The position numbers were made by a program, and so were the translations under genes. Positions 24,076-36,700 of a stretch of 60,000 nucleotides of DNA are shown in pieces (within the stretch, counting starts at the first letter, position 1; every line of letters starts with the position of its first letter). Source of the DNA: Owenia fusiformis. Taxonomy: Eukaryota > Annelida > Polychaeta > Sabellida > Oweniidae. Where the stretch lies: the NCBI GenBank assembly GCA_903813345.2, contig CAIIXF020000009.1, positions 11,714,030 to 11,774,029 on the forward strand, in the 5' to 3' direction. The notes beneath the pieces were generated by a model. The model was given only the letters and a program-made list of their open reading frames with translations, ran no database searches and was not told where the DNA came from.

Positions 24076-25231
24076 TAACCATTTTATTCATGAAATTGTA
24101 AAATATAATGTACTCTGTAATTACTGTATGCTATGTAATCGACAAATATATTGAAAAATATGCATATTTTATACTTAAACTTTGTGTTTTGTTCTGTATC
24201 GTTTTGTGACACTTGTTGATAAGGTTGATCCGTATTATTATATATGTTAGAAATTGTACATGTAAACTAATGATTTGGATACAAAAATAAGTTTTCGTTC
24301 AGCGCAATCCCCCATCCTTTATAATATTTAATCCCGGGGATTTTTTACAGATTCCTTATTGTATTTCATACATTTGAATATTGTTTTCTTTTTAAAATTT
24401 AAAAATGCATCATCATCATCATCAACTTCTGCCACATAATTATACAACAATTAATTTTCCTCCAGATGGCTTCACTCTAAACCTCCGAACCCCCTCCCTG
24501 ACTAGGGGTCTAATTTGTCATAGGAAAGTCAGGATTGCCTCAATTTAAAACTGACAAAGAACAAAGACATCACGATACGCTTTACCTCATTTTAATTTTA
24601 ACTACACCGAAATTGCTGCTGATTTTTGGTAAGACTAAAAACAAACTTCAAATTAATAAGCGCTTATTTTACTCAAAACGGAGAATAAATAATTTACTGA
24701 TTTATATTTGAAATATACCCAAATTTTTCATTCCACTTTTTGTATTGACTTACATTTTTAAAATATATTTTAAGTTCATTTAAAATCATATACTTCAACA
24801 TCATAAAATTTTAAATGAGATCTCAGACATTAAGTTTGATTAAGTTAAATGCATGATTTTATTTGTTTACATTAGCGCTTAATTGAAAAATAAAATAGGA
24901 TTAACTCCAAGCAAATTAAGGCACATCAAAGAATATATAGCCTCGCATATAAGAGGCGTATAGTTTGTTTTTGGATTACGTAATACATACTATACTCATC
25001 TTTTCTATGTACCTATATCCTACTATTCCTGGCTCTTAAGAATAATCGGAGAATAGTTCAAACGATATTTAGTATCGTAGAGTATATACCACCAATACTA
25101 AATGTTCCGCTTCTGAGGCAAGAATAGTTTGTTTCCCATACCGAATACAATATAGTGAGGACATACTGAACTATATTCACAAATAGTTTGCCACTTATAC
25201 GCTACTATATTTGGCTTTTTGCACAGTGGTA

Positions 25232-27141
25232 ATTATTTGATTGGTTTGATTATTTATTTATTCATTATTTAACTAAATCATAATTTGCGCTCTAATATAA
25301 AAAAGCTCTCCACATTTGGATTTTTATCTTCATTGAATTTCTCAATAAATTAATTTCTTTATCTTATCACTTCAGGCCAGACTGCACTTTCTACCATTTT
25401 GATGACCATGAGCTTTTTCAGATCAACGTAACTCATTCCTAACATGGTCTAAATCTTTCATTTTTGCACAAAAGGTGCTCTAGTTTACTCAGATTAATAA
25501 TTGTGTGTTAATTTTTCTTTAGAATGTATAAATAACTAGAAAATTGAGCAGTCTTTTTTTCAAAATTGCAAAAAATTCTCATCATGTAGATCTGGCTCAA
25601 TATTAGAATGAAACCATGGCCCAATGATAGCGTGGGTTGTAATCAGAATTACAAGGACAAAGACAAGTAAAAGTATGTACGTCATCATCATGCTTTGTCA
25701 TTTAAGCCTCTTTGTTTGCAAAATCCACATCTGTGCTTCAACATTTATAACTTCTCAATACTTTGAATGTTTTGCTAGGTGTCACATACAAGGTGACCCG
25801 AAAGTTCAACTGTTTTTGATTTTGGAACAACTTTCAAGGGAATTTTAATGAACATGTGTGAACCACTGTTGAACGGATTCTAAAATCATGAAGATTTATC
25901 ATAGTTGAGATAGTTATTCCAAATTAGAAGGTTGCATACTTCTGTATCACCTCATACAATTTTGATAACAATTGATCAACTTTATCTCCGAAGCATGCCG
26001 GTGTGATTAAAGAAAGTAAAAGATATGAAGAGCTGTAAAATGTTGGAAAGGGTTAATTGCAGTGCAATGTTGGAAACATTGAAAACATTGTTGAAGAATG
26101 ATTTAGTCATGAAGAATGACTTAAATACTATATTTGTTGTAAAAGTAATAGGGAAATTTTACTATACACCAAGGTTATAATAAAAAACAGCAGTATATAA
26201 TTGCAACAGCTTCAAATTGAGATAACATGGGCCATTTGCCCTAATAATTAAATCAACAAAGAAAATAATTGAATTTTAGAAACATCATTTATTTGTGCAT
26301 TCATGGAATCTGAGATCTCATAAAATCTGTACATAAATACATATTTACATAGAATATAAAACCTAAGCCTAAAATCTTCCATTTTGATAAATGTCATGAC
26401 AATTGATCACGTTTGTAGAAAACAACACTTAATCACAGATCGCTTTTTATTTTAACATAAAACAAACTTTGGCAGATAATAAATTAATACAATTATTTTA
26501 AATAATATATTTGAAGAATCACAGCTTTTTTGTATTAATATGAGTACATACTTGATTTTTCACTGACATGGTTTATATATTTGACATATTTTTTATTCCA
26601 TAATCTTTTTTTCACCAAACATTTGGAGTATACATGTACAATTGCTTTGTAAATGGAGTAGAAGATAAAACCAATATCCACCAAAATAGAATATATAGAC
26701 CATGGGAATATATATAAATAGCCAAACATAAATTCATGTGTGTCATACATGTACAAATATTGTCTAAGTGCTCCTATGTGACAATAACTACCTTGATTTA
26801 TTCTCCCACGTGAGTAACTCTTTAGTCCCGGTCTTTAGTCAGGTAAATCTCTATTATTTGACCTTAATAGTCTGTATCCATTGGTAATTTGCACTAAAAG
26901 TGTGTCAATAGTTTTCAGTTATCAAAAATATCTTTAGCTAATATCACAGATTGTGCTCGTCCTCATTCCATCTTTGCATGATTTGTACATCACTTACCAG
27001 TATATAGTTTACAATCAGTTTGGTGCCAAATTCCGAATTGGTACTATTTAAGCACTATATGTAGACATACACTCCCCATGTCTTATCTGTATGCTATTCA
27101 ATTTCAGTGTTTATCTTTGCATTTCAGCCACACCATAATAT
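25232..27141. other. Spacer downstream of the WD-repeat gene
   Basis: AT-rich, no coding similarity found on either strand. It holds any extended 3' UTR of the WD-repeat gene. Confidence 0.45.
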
Positions 27142-27147
27142 TTTATT
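27142..27147 (-). promoter_or_regulatory. Candidate poly(A) signal of the WD-repeat gene
   Basis: AATAAA on the minus strand, about 280 nt beyond the stop codon of the last exon at 27424. It is the nearest canonical hexamer I noticed. Confidence 0.4.
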
Positions 27148-27423
27148 CACAATTCAAGATAGGGTATGTCTTGAAAAAAGTGGCCTGTTGCTCACTCTGA
27201 GCCGGAGAGATTTCGCATAATGGGTTTTAGCTATAACGTATCCGCAACCGCATCTTGCTTTAATTGAACTGCGTGAATGCGTTACAGATTTTAGATATTG
27301 AGCTAAAAATAATGTGCAAAACCATTCTATTAGCCAGTCAAAGGAACATAAAATATGAGCGTGTGCACATCCCATACACAGAACGCAACATCTGCACTCA
27401 GACCGTACATATACTAATATAGA

Positions 27424-27738
27424 CTACTTTTTAGTGTACAACTCAGGGAAGGCCAATCGTGCAGGAGACTCACGATCATTCATCGAACCAGTCGTGGAGT
27501 TCAAGTTAGAGTGATTGACACTTTTCTTTTTATGTATCGCTGGAAATTCATTCAGTTTCTCAGTTGATTTCGTCACAGATTCAGTGTCAGTGGCGCCCTC
27601 TGGTGTGTTGATTGAATCGGGCATGTATGATAAATTCATATTTTTGATGGTTTCATTATTCAGCCCCAGGTGGTAGCCTTTACTGTGCATTCTGGTGGAT
27701 ACTGGAAGATTTGTTGGGATCTCGAAATCTTTTAATTC
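27424..27738 (-). CDS. WD-repeat/EF-hand gene, exon 20 (terminal)
   Basis: Acceptor TTATTTCAG; 104 codons and stop. Reads ELKDFEIPTNLPVSTRMHSK, then NMNLSYMPDSINTPEGATDT, ending FPELYTKK. Ser/Thr/Asn-rich, no domain. Confidence 0.88.
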   Translation of the reverse strand, partial: ELKDFEIPTNLPVSTRMHSKGYHLGLNNETIKNMNLSYMPDSINTPEGATDTESVTKSTEKLNEFPAIHKKKSVNHSNLNSTTGSMNDRESPARLAFPELYTKK

Positions 27739-30700
27739 CTGAAATAATTGCATGAAATTACAGATGATTACAGAAATACAAAAAATTGATATACATTTTG
27801 TCACAAGTTGTCACACATTTGGTTATTCACATGTAACATCACTCCAGGGGGGAGATCTTCCAAAGTTCAGCCTTCGTATTCGATCACATGGTACCCATGT
27901 GCTAGATCCATATAAGGCTTACATGACCATATAGGAATCCAACTGACCGTTGTCCGCCATTTTGAATATCAAGTGATAGATCCATATAAGGCTTGTATGA
28001 CCATATAGGATGGCTAAGGGGAATCCCCGAATACGAAAGAATATGATAGTATTGTGGGAGCTACTCACTTCTTCTGACATCACTCTTAAGATTATAATTT
28101 GCATTTACTTATAATGACCTTTTAAACAAATAACTACTCAAAAGTTTAGTTCAGGTAAATAATTTGAAATTTTAAAAAATTAATTTGAGTTTACAAATAT
28201 AATATAAATTAAAATAATTACTTCAGATCTATGAATTATTTAGAGAGAAATATAAACACAGTTTGAAAATTACATTTTTTTGTCCCCTTATTTTACAAGT
28301 AGTGCTATCCAATATATTTTATTTTCATTTAATGATTTCCATGGTAACAACTTACAGGCATAACAAGTGCTTGATATGGTGAGCATACATGCTCAAATTT
28401 TTGGATCTCATTTGGGTCGATTTTGTTTTCACCAAAATGTTCTCGTCTCTCTTGACGATCTGCTTGCCTCCGTATTAGTTCTCTTTCCATCTTCACCCCA
28501 AGGCCCTGAAACATTGATATAAATTTGAATAAATATGATAGTTTGGCATTTCTAAATATGGTATATAATTAAAGTAAATGCCCAATATATGGCATTTCAA
28601 CATAATTTCAATCTAAAATATTTCAATATATGGCATTTTAATATATGGCATTTCAATTTATGGCATTTCAATATATATGACATTTCAATATATCAGATTT
28701 CAATATATGGAGTTTCAATATATGGAGTTTCAATATATGGTATTTCAATATATCGCATTTCAATATATGGTATTTCAATATATGGCATTTCAATATATGT
28801 CATTTCAATATATGGAATTTCAATATATGGTATTTCAATATATGGCATTTCAATATATGTCATTTCAATATATGGAATTTCAATATATGGTATTTCAATA
28901 TATGTCATTTCAATATATGGTATTTCAATATATCGCATTTCAATATATGGTATTTCAATATATGGCATTTCAATATATGTCATTTCAATATATGACATTT
29001 CAATATATCAGATTTCAATATATGGAGTTTCAATATATGGAGTTTCAATATATGGCATTTCAATATATGTCATTTCAATATATGGTATTTCAATATATCG
29101 CATTTCAATATATGGTATTTCAATATATGAAATTTCAACATATGCCATTTCAATATATGGCATTTCAATTCATGGCATTTCAATATATGGTATTTCAATA
29201 TATGGCATTTCAATAAATGGCATTTCAACATATGGGATTTCAATATGTGGCATTTCAATATATGGCATTTCAACATATGGTATTTCAATATATGGCATTT
29301 CAATATATGGCATTTCAATATATGGTATTTCAACATATGGCATTTCAATATATGGCATTTCAACTTATGGCATTTCAATATATGGAATTTCAATATATGG
29401 CATTTCAATATATGGGATACCAACATTATGGCATATTAATATATGACATTTCAATACATGGAATTTCAATATTACGGAATTTCAATATATGGCATTTCAA
29501 CATTATGGCATATTAATATATGGCATTTCAATATATGGAATTTCAATATTGCAGAATTTCAATATTGCGGAATTTCAATATATGGTAATCATTTGGATCA
29601 AGGTCTGAATTTACTTTAACCAAAGTGTTATAACTATCAAAAATTTAAGTACACTAAGGTCAGTGTCATCGTGCACTATTTCATGTAACAACCTACGTTT
29701 ATATGAGCTCCAATGAATTAACAGTTGCTAATCTGATTACTCTCCCCAGTGGTGGGCAAACTGCATCCGCAACCCAGCGTCATATAAACAGTGTGACACT
29801 AGAAAGAGGGGGGTGTTCAAAAGGTGTAAGGATAATGAAATTGAATTGCACATCTTCCAAACCGCAGTGATCAGGATATATTCATAGTAATATTACTAAA
29901 AGTATTTAAAAGTAATCTTAGTCCCTAGTGTGCCAATAATTAAAATCATGGTATTAGACTAGATATATCGTATTTCTGAATTTATGACATTTGATGTCAT
30001 TTATGACATTGTGAATGCTGACACTCAGTTACACATTGCAAGAGAATACTCTCTTTGGTCTTCCTAGGCACCCTATTGTTTTTTATAAGTCCAATCACGA
30101 TTCTCATGTTTGAAATGAAGAACAGACACGATTTTACTAAATGCCATTATATGTCTCTTAAATGATTAAATTCAAAACTTACTGCTGACTCTATGAGTCT
30201 TGAGGAATGCTATTATATGTCTCTTAAATGATTAAATTCAAAATTTACTGCTGACTCTATGAGTCTTGAGGAATGACATTATATGTCTCTTAAATGATTG
30301 AATTCAAAACTTACTGCTGACTCTATGAGTCTTGAGGAATGACATTATATGTCTCTTAAATGATTGAATTCAAAACTTACTACTGACTCTATGAGTCTTG
30401 AGGAATGACATTATATGTCTCTTAAATGATTGAATTCAAAACTTACTGCTGACTCTATGAGTCTTGAGGAATGACATTATATGTCTCTTAAATGATTGAA
30501 TTCAAAACTTACTGCTGACTCTATGAGTCTTGACGAGTTGCTTGCAGCTGTCAATGTGGATTTGTTTGTCTTGAAAGGGAAAGTCTGAGGCCTCTGGGTC
30601 AATGTAGTGTCCTCCTTCTTGGAAGTGTCTGGTGGGATATTTTGTCCTCCTTTGTCTGTGCCAGTGATGATAACTTCACTTGATCCTTTCTGAAATGTCA

Positions 30701-33700
30701 TGAAGTCAATAATTACATGATGTCAATAAAATAGGAGGTCAACAATACTTATTATGTCAATAAAACTTTGAAGTCAACGGTAAGATGATGCCAATAATGA
30801 TATGAAGTCAAAAAAACTATAAAGGACCAAAAGCAATAATATTGCATCAATGCTAATATGAAGTCAACAAAACTATGATTAAAGTAAAATGTTGAAGTCA
30901 ATAATAATATGACGTCAATAATACTATAACGTCAATAATACTATGAATTCAATAATACTATTTTATCAATAATACTATGAATTTGGTCAACAATAATATG
31001 CCATCAATAATACTATGAAGTAAATATTTAAGAGGATGTCAACAACCATAATTAGCCATACAAAAACAATAATCATTTGACATCCACAACAACAACAACC
31101 ATGATAACAAATATGAAGTGAATAACAATATAAATCTGATTTGTCCTATCTTTTCACCCATCTTCCTACGTAAAATGCCACTTAACATGCTCATAACAAA
31201 TTTACAGTTCCAAGAAGCTTATGCAACACCCTGGGAGCACACACCACAGATAACATGTGACTTTATGATGTGCGGGAAAGTCACACATTCTATGTTATTA
31301 CAGTATTATATAATGCAATGACTCCAGGCATCGTCATTTGTCAAAGGTATTTCATTTCGTAATTCCAATGAGAGCTAGTATGCAGAATGAATTCCAGACT
31401 CAATCTCATGTGACAGTAAACATGGGATTGGAAGGAAAGACTCACCTTTTATTTGCGAATGCAACTAATGCCTGTCGGCTACCAGATTACCTTGTATTTT
31501 ATGACCAACTCATTTAAATATGGATTGAATAGTGGCAGGTACTATTCATATCTAAATGATTTTCCAATAAAATAGTATGTTAATCCGGTAGCTGGCTGCC
31601 GTTATAGTTGCAGTCGCGAATGCAAGCAAAGTTGTCAATCTCAGTGGTGTGGTTTTAATTATGCCAAGTGTGTTCCAGAATACGCTTTAATTTTTGAGAA
31701 ACGATTATCTATCAAATCAAATGAAACAAGAATATGAAGTAATAAAAAAAGCTCGCATTTTTTGAAAAATGACCTAGTCATGCCTCATAATTAAGTGTCA
31801 ATATAATGTTGCCTTGTGCAAGGTATAATATATGTCAAGAAATGACCTCACATATGTCAAAGTATTACCTCATATATGTCAAGAAATGGCCTCACATATG
31901 TCAAAGTATTACCTCATATATGTCAAGAAATGGCCTCACATATGTCAAAGTATTACCTCATATATGTCAAGAAATGACCTCACATATGTCAAAGTATTAC
32001 CTCATATATGTCAAGAAATGGCCTCACATATGTCAAAGTATTACCTCATATATGTCAAGAAATGGCCTCACATATGTCAAAGTATTACCTCATATTTGTC
32101 AAGAAATGGCCTCATATATGTCAAAGTATTACCTCATATATGTCAAGAAATGGCCTCACATGTGTCAAAGTATTACCTCTTAAATGTCAAGGTATTGCCT
32201 TATATAAGTCAACTTTGTCAAGGTAATACCATAAAATGTTGATGAATTACCTCATATATGTCAAGGTATTACCTCATATATGTCAACTTTAGATTTTAGA
32301 TGGATAAAGGTATCTTTTTCTTATAGTAATTGTTATGCATTTTTTTTTATCAATTTGAGGTGCCAGCCACCAACAAGATACACCTGGATATTTTTGTCTA
32401 ATTCATTCATTCATTTGATTCAATAGTATAAAGATTTATTTGTACTGTACTATTAGGGCCAAACTTACATCCAACAATAAAAATTATTCTTATTTTACAG
32501 AACACAAATAAATGATATCGCACCCTTGTCCCTGTTTGATTGTTGGCTGCTGATGCTAGCCAAGTCCCATCATCTGTCAGGGTTTCCCCGCGTTCCAACG
32601 TGGGAATCTCGCTCATTCTGCCATCCTCACCTCCCTCAACGTCAAGCTTACTGACTTTTCCTAACATATCTGAAACATAACAAAGTAAACATTTAAAAGT
32701 GTTCACCTCTTCGATGTAGACTGGGTGAATTAATTGTATACTCCTGGCTGAACTATCAGATTGTTTAAACATGTCTCAGGTAGAGTGCACATAGCAAAGA
32801 AAGGTTCATTATTAATTTCTAGCTAGCCTTGCTTCAAGATTGTCTACCACCCCCGTGTACTCCACCTTCAACAATGTGTTGTGTTGAGAAGGTGAAGCAC
32901 ATTGGGGGGGGGGGGTTACACAGTCTTGAGGCAAGACTGATGTCTTAACAGATTTTTATGGAAACTTTTATATGGCAAGAAATAATCAGAGGTAACACCC
33001 CCCCCCCCTCCATTAGTTTGACAACCAGATGTCTCTGCATTGGACAGGGTATGTGATGTTAAAGCCTGTTAAAATTGGAATTTTAATTTTTATCCTCATA
33101 TGATAACAAGAAATTTAAGACAAGCTCACAATAATTTGTCAAAATTGCCAAACATCAATTGCCAAACTTAACTTTTGCTTTACTACATGACCTGAAAGGT
33201 ACCAAACTATTTGAGAGGAGTGTTATTATAAAGGGAAGATTGTATATACCATTGGCCTCTGCTTCTATTGCCTTATGGTACTCCCAGGTTTTTGGATTTT
33301 TCAGGTCCCACAGTTCACTCTGCAAAAGGAAATATTTTTTATTAAAATGTGACAAATATATTACTTTGTGGCCATATGGTTATACCTTCTACTAAGGCGT
33401 TAGCTTTTATTTAAAATTCAATCCCTACATCAATGTTTTAGCTTCGGTATTATGTATTAATATTTTCAAAAGTATCTGCAGCATATGTTCAATGCCTCTG
33501 CCTGTTTAATATGTCAATATCTCAAGTGAACGTGTATTATAAATTTAAATGGTAATCATAGTGCCTGTCCAAAGGATTACTGTATACACATTTTTAATGA
33601 TTTCTTCGGCTATAATCAAATTTTGCTTCTGCCTGTTGCAAATGTGTCAATTTTGTAAGTGAGTGCAAGAAATAAATAATTGATCATGATACCTGTCCAA

Positions 33701-36700
33701 ATGTTCCAATATGGTGTCCCTGAATATCCCATAATTTAGCAGTCTTGTCTGTGGAAGAGCTTAGGATGAATTTCCCCTTGGCGTGTGATATGAACTCCAC
33801 ACTGGCAACTGCACCATCGTGTCCCCGCCATGAGGTTTCAAGGGGAGGGGCTGTCTTTACACGCTACAAAAATTATTATATATGTAGTCTGAGACATATA
33901 AAACAGTTTATCTCTGCATTTATATACGTACTATTATGTAATATACTAATATATACTTTAATTTTTATATTGACCCACAAGTGAGTGTGACATACATTCA
34001 TTATATCAAAATTAGAAATAACAGCATTTTTACGATAATGTTCCCAATTTTAAAAAAATGAATAAAAGTTGTAGACTGGTAAAGATTAAAACGAACCAAA
34101 ATTAACAGTTATTCAAAAGCTTCCTTTTGCTAGATTTATGAAAGGATGAGGGTGTAATTTAAAGATACACCTTCTGGAGGGCAATCCTCCTTATTACAAA
34201 CTAAAATTGAATACAATTATTTCTATTAGTATATGTTTATGGTGATACTAAACGATAACTAAGGTGGTATGTAATTGAAAGATAGGATAAATGTGAAACT
34301 ATACAATACAGCAAAGCTTGGCGAATTTGAGAAATAAAGACCTATTGATCATTTTCAGTATTCCGATAAAAAATTATTTATTAATTTCAAAAACCTACTG
34401 AAACCATCAAGTAATACTTTCTGTCAGTTTAACCGTCAAATCTAATTAATCGAACAATTTTTTTGCTGTAAATTGACGCCAATACTATTTTCTTCCTCTC
34501 TGGCACCGTCATTTTTTAATGACATTTTGTTTCTTTACCTTTCTTTCTGGTTGTACACAGTATTCTAAAATATTCCAGACAGCGAGATTCCCAGTTGTAT
34601 CCCCTGTCAGGAGAATACTGTTGCTCGGATTTGTGCTTAAAGCTAACACAGACTCATCAGCTAATTCCGGTGCATAGAAACTTCCTACAATAAACAATGA
34701 TACAAATACAATATTTAGATGTCAATATATACAATTAACAAAATACAATCAATTGAAAAATAAAGAATATCCAATCAATTTATTAAGAATAAGCTTGTTT
34801 GTTTATCATGTTTGGAGCATTGATAGCATTTTTTCAAAGTCTAGCTATTATAATTGTGCAAATTACAGTATTACAACAGGCCATGGGAACATAATTTCCC
34901 AATATCTTACTTTCAATTTGTACATTTAAGTCATGTGGTCCCTTTAGACCTCATACCTAATTCATGCTTCTGTCCAAATATACACCACCAAAAGAGTGTC
35001 CCTGCCTCACTTGAGATCAGAGTGGCACTCTCCACACGCTTGCTAGATGCCCTTCCTGCTAGGAATAGCAGCTTGTCTACAGGGGCCGGTTGTCTAAAAG
35101 AAAATACTATGAATCAGTTACAGGGGCCGGTTGAATAAGTTAATAATTATAATGTGTAAGGTGATTATTGCATAAAATGAAAATGTTCATTGTATCTAAG
35201 AACATAGAATTATTTTTACAAAACAGTTGACTAAACTAAATATACACATGCAAAGAATAAATCATGAAAATAAAATTTATAAATGTTGATCAACTATGAG
35301 AATATTGGTTTGTAATAGGGATGGATGATTTATTGGAAAAGTTTATGTGCCTGACATCTATTTTTAAACATGCTTGCAAACTTTGCCATACTCAGCAATG
35401 TAAGCTTTCCACAAATACTAATTTATAATAATGAACTAATAATAATATTATTAATGTGACATCTACCCTTTTTGTAGTTTGTGACGCTTTCTGTGACGTG
35501 AATTAGGTCGGGAAGATTTGGAACTAGCACTGGATGTCGTGGAGGAAGCAACGCCACCTATTGGTTTCTTAGTAGCTCTAAATATAAATTGAATGGAATG
35601 ATATCATCAAAAGGAATAACCAAATTAATTTGATTTACAAAATTTTAAGTTTACATATTTTTTCATTTTAAAGTAATATACATGAACATCAAAAAATCAA
35701 AAATCAAATTAAGTAAGGTTACACTCTAGGGGGAAAATAAGATGAAACAATCAAAGAAAAAATATAGGAAAACATAATATAAAAACAATTAAATATAAAA
35801 TTGAAATAAAAAGGATAACTAAAAAACTTATACTTAAAGAAAAAAGGAAAGTAGAACAATATAAAATGGATGTATACATTTATAATTATGAAAACTTACG
35901 CTGTAGGAGAACCTTTTTTGAGTCGTATGATGAGCTTTTCAGTGTCTAAGGTCCAGACCAGAATCTCACCATCAAAACTACCAGTGGCTAGGAGATTAGG
36001 ACTACAGTAATCTATAGCTAAAATATCATCCTGATGGAGCTGACCTCCCTTCCAGTGATTGTCTGCCTTGAAAATAGCATTCTGGAAAGAGGGCAATTAG
36101 AGATGTATGTTCTGTTGTTGTATATCCTTTCATTTCTTCTAAAGTAAGTTCTTTACAGTAACACTAGATGGTATTGAACACTCAATTTCCTGTTGATTAA
36201 CATGGTGAAAAGAGGCTTTGTATAAAAACCTCCTACCTCATACCCACCTACCCACCTAAGTGGGACATGATACAGTCATTGAAGGGTTCAAAGATTTTTA
36301 AATCTCAAAATAGATCCATAAATAAAGGCATATGGGTGCATTGTAATGTGTAATGACCCGAGGCGCCCCAGGGGAATAACTAACTAACTACCGCGAGCAT
36401 AGGACCAAAAAGCCAGATAAAGAAATTGAAAGAAAGTGCTAAATTCGATGCCCCGAGTGGGATTCAAACCCAGCTGGGCTGTAGTAGCAAGTAGCAACCT
36501 GCTATCAGGGGTCGTTACAAGTGCATCTACATTCATCATAAATTAAGATTTAATAAACTAAGATCTTCGAAATTGAACCCTTCAAAGACTGTATCATGTC
36601 CAACGTACGTGGGTAGGTGGGTATGAAGTAGGAGGTTTTTTATACAAGGCCGTGAAAAGATAACAGTAATATACTTACATCTGGATTAGAGTCGTCATAT

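Larger units (their letters stand above)
18367..25228. mobile_element. 6.86-kb non-autonomous CACTA/EnSpm-like DNA transposon
   Basis: Termini CACTGTGAAAAAAGCC and the reverse complement of GGCTTTTTGCACAGTG match over 24 of 25 positions, continuing into AAATATAGT on both sides. They are flanked by a 3-bp direct repeat GTA (18364-18366, 25229-25231). A CACT- start with a 3-bp duplication is the hallmark of the CACTA/EnSpm superfamily. Subterminal zones (18380-18760 and 24940-25200) are rich in short ACTATA and TTATACGC motifs in both orientations. No transposase or other protein is encoded; the interior is two families of tandem repeats. The family assignment rests on termini and duplication only. 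Confidence 0.82.

Noticed and set aside
25790-25850. GTGACCCGAAAGTTC motif as a transposon end
   Set aside because: The motif resembles some mariner tips, but I found no partner inverted repeat or TA-flanked element nearby.
28589-29446. 285-codon ORF of repeated YGISI-type residues
   Set aside because: It is the translation of a 15-bp minisatellite; equivalent ORFs occur in other frames and on the other strand.
31806-32242. ORFs of 125-136 codons
   Set aside because: They follow a 44-bp tandem repeat in two overlapping frames; no independent coding sign.
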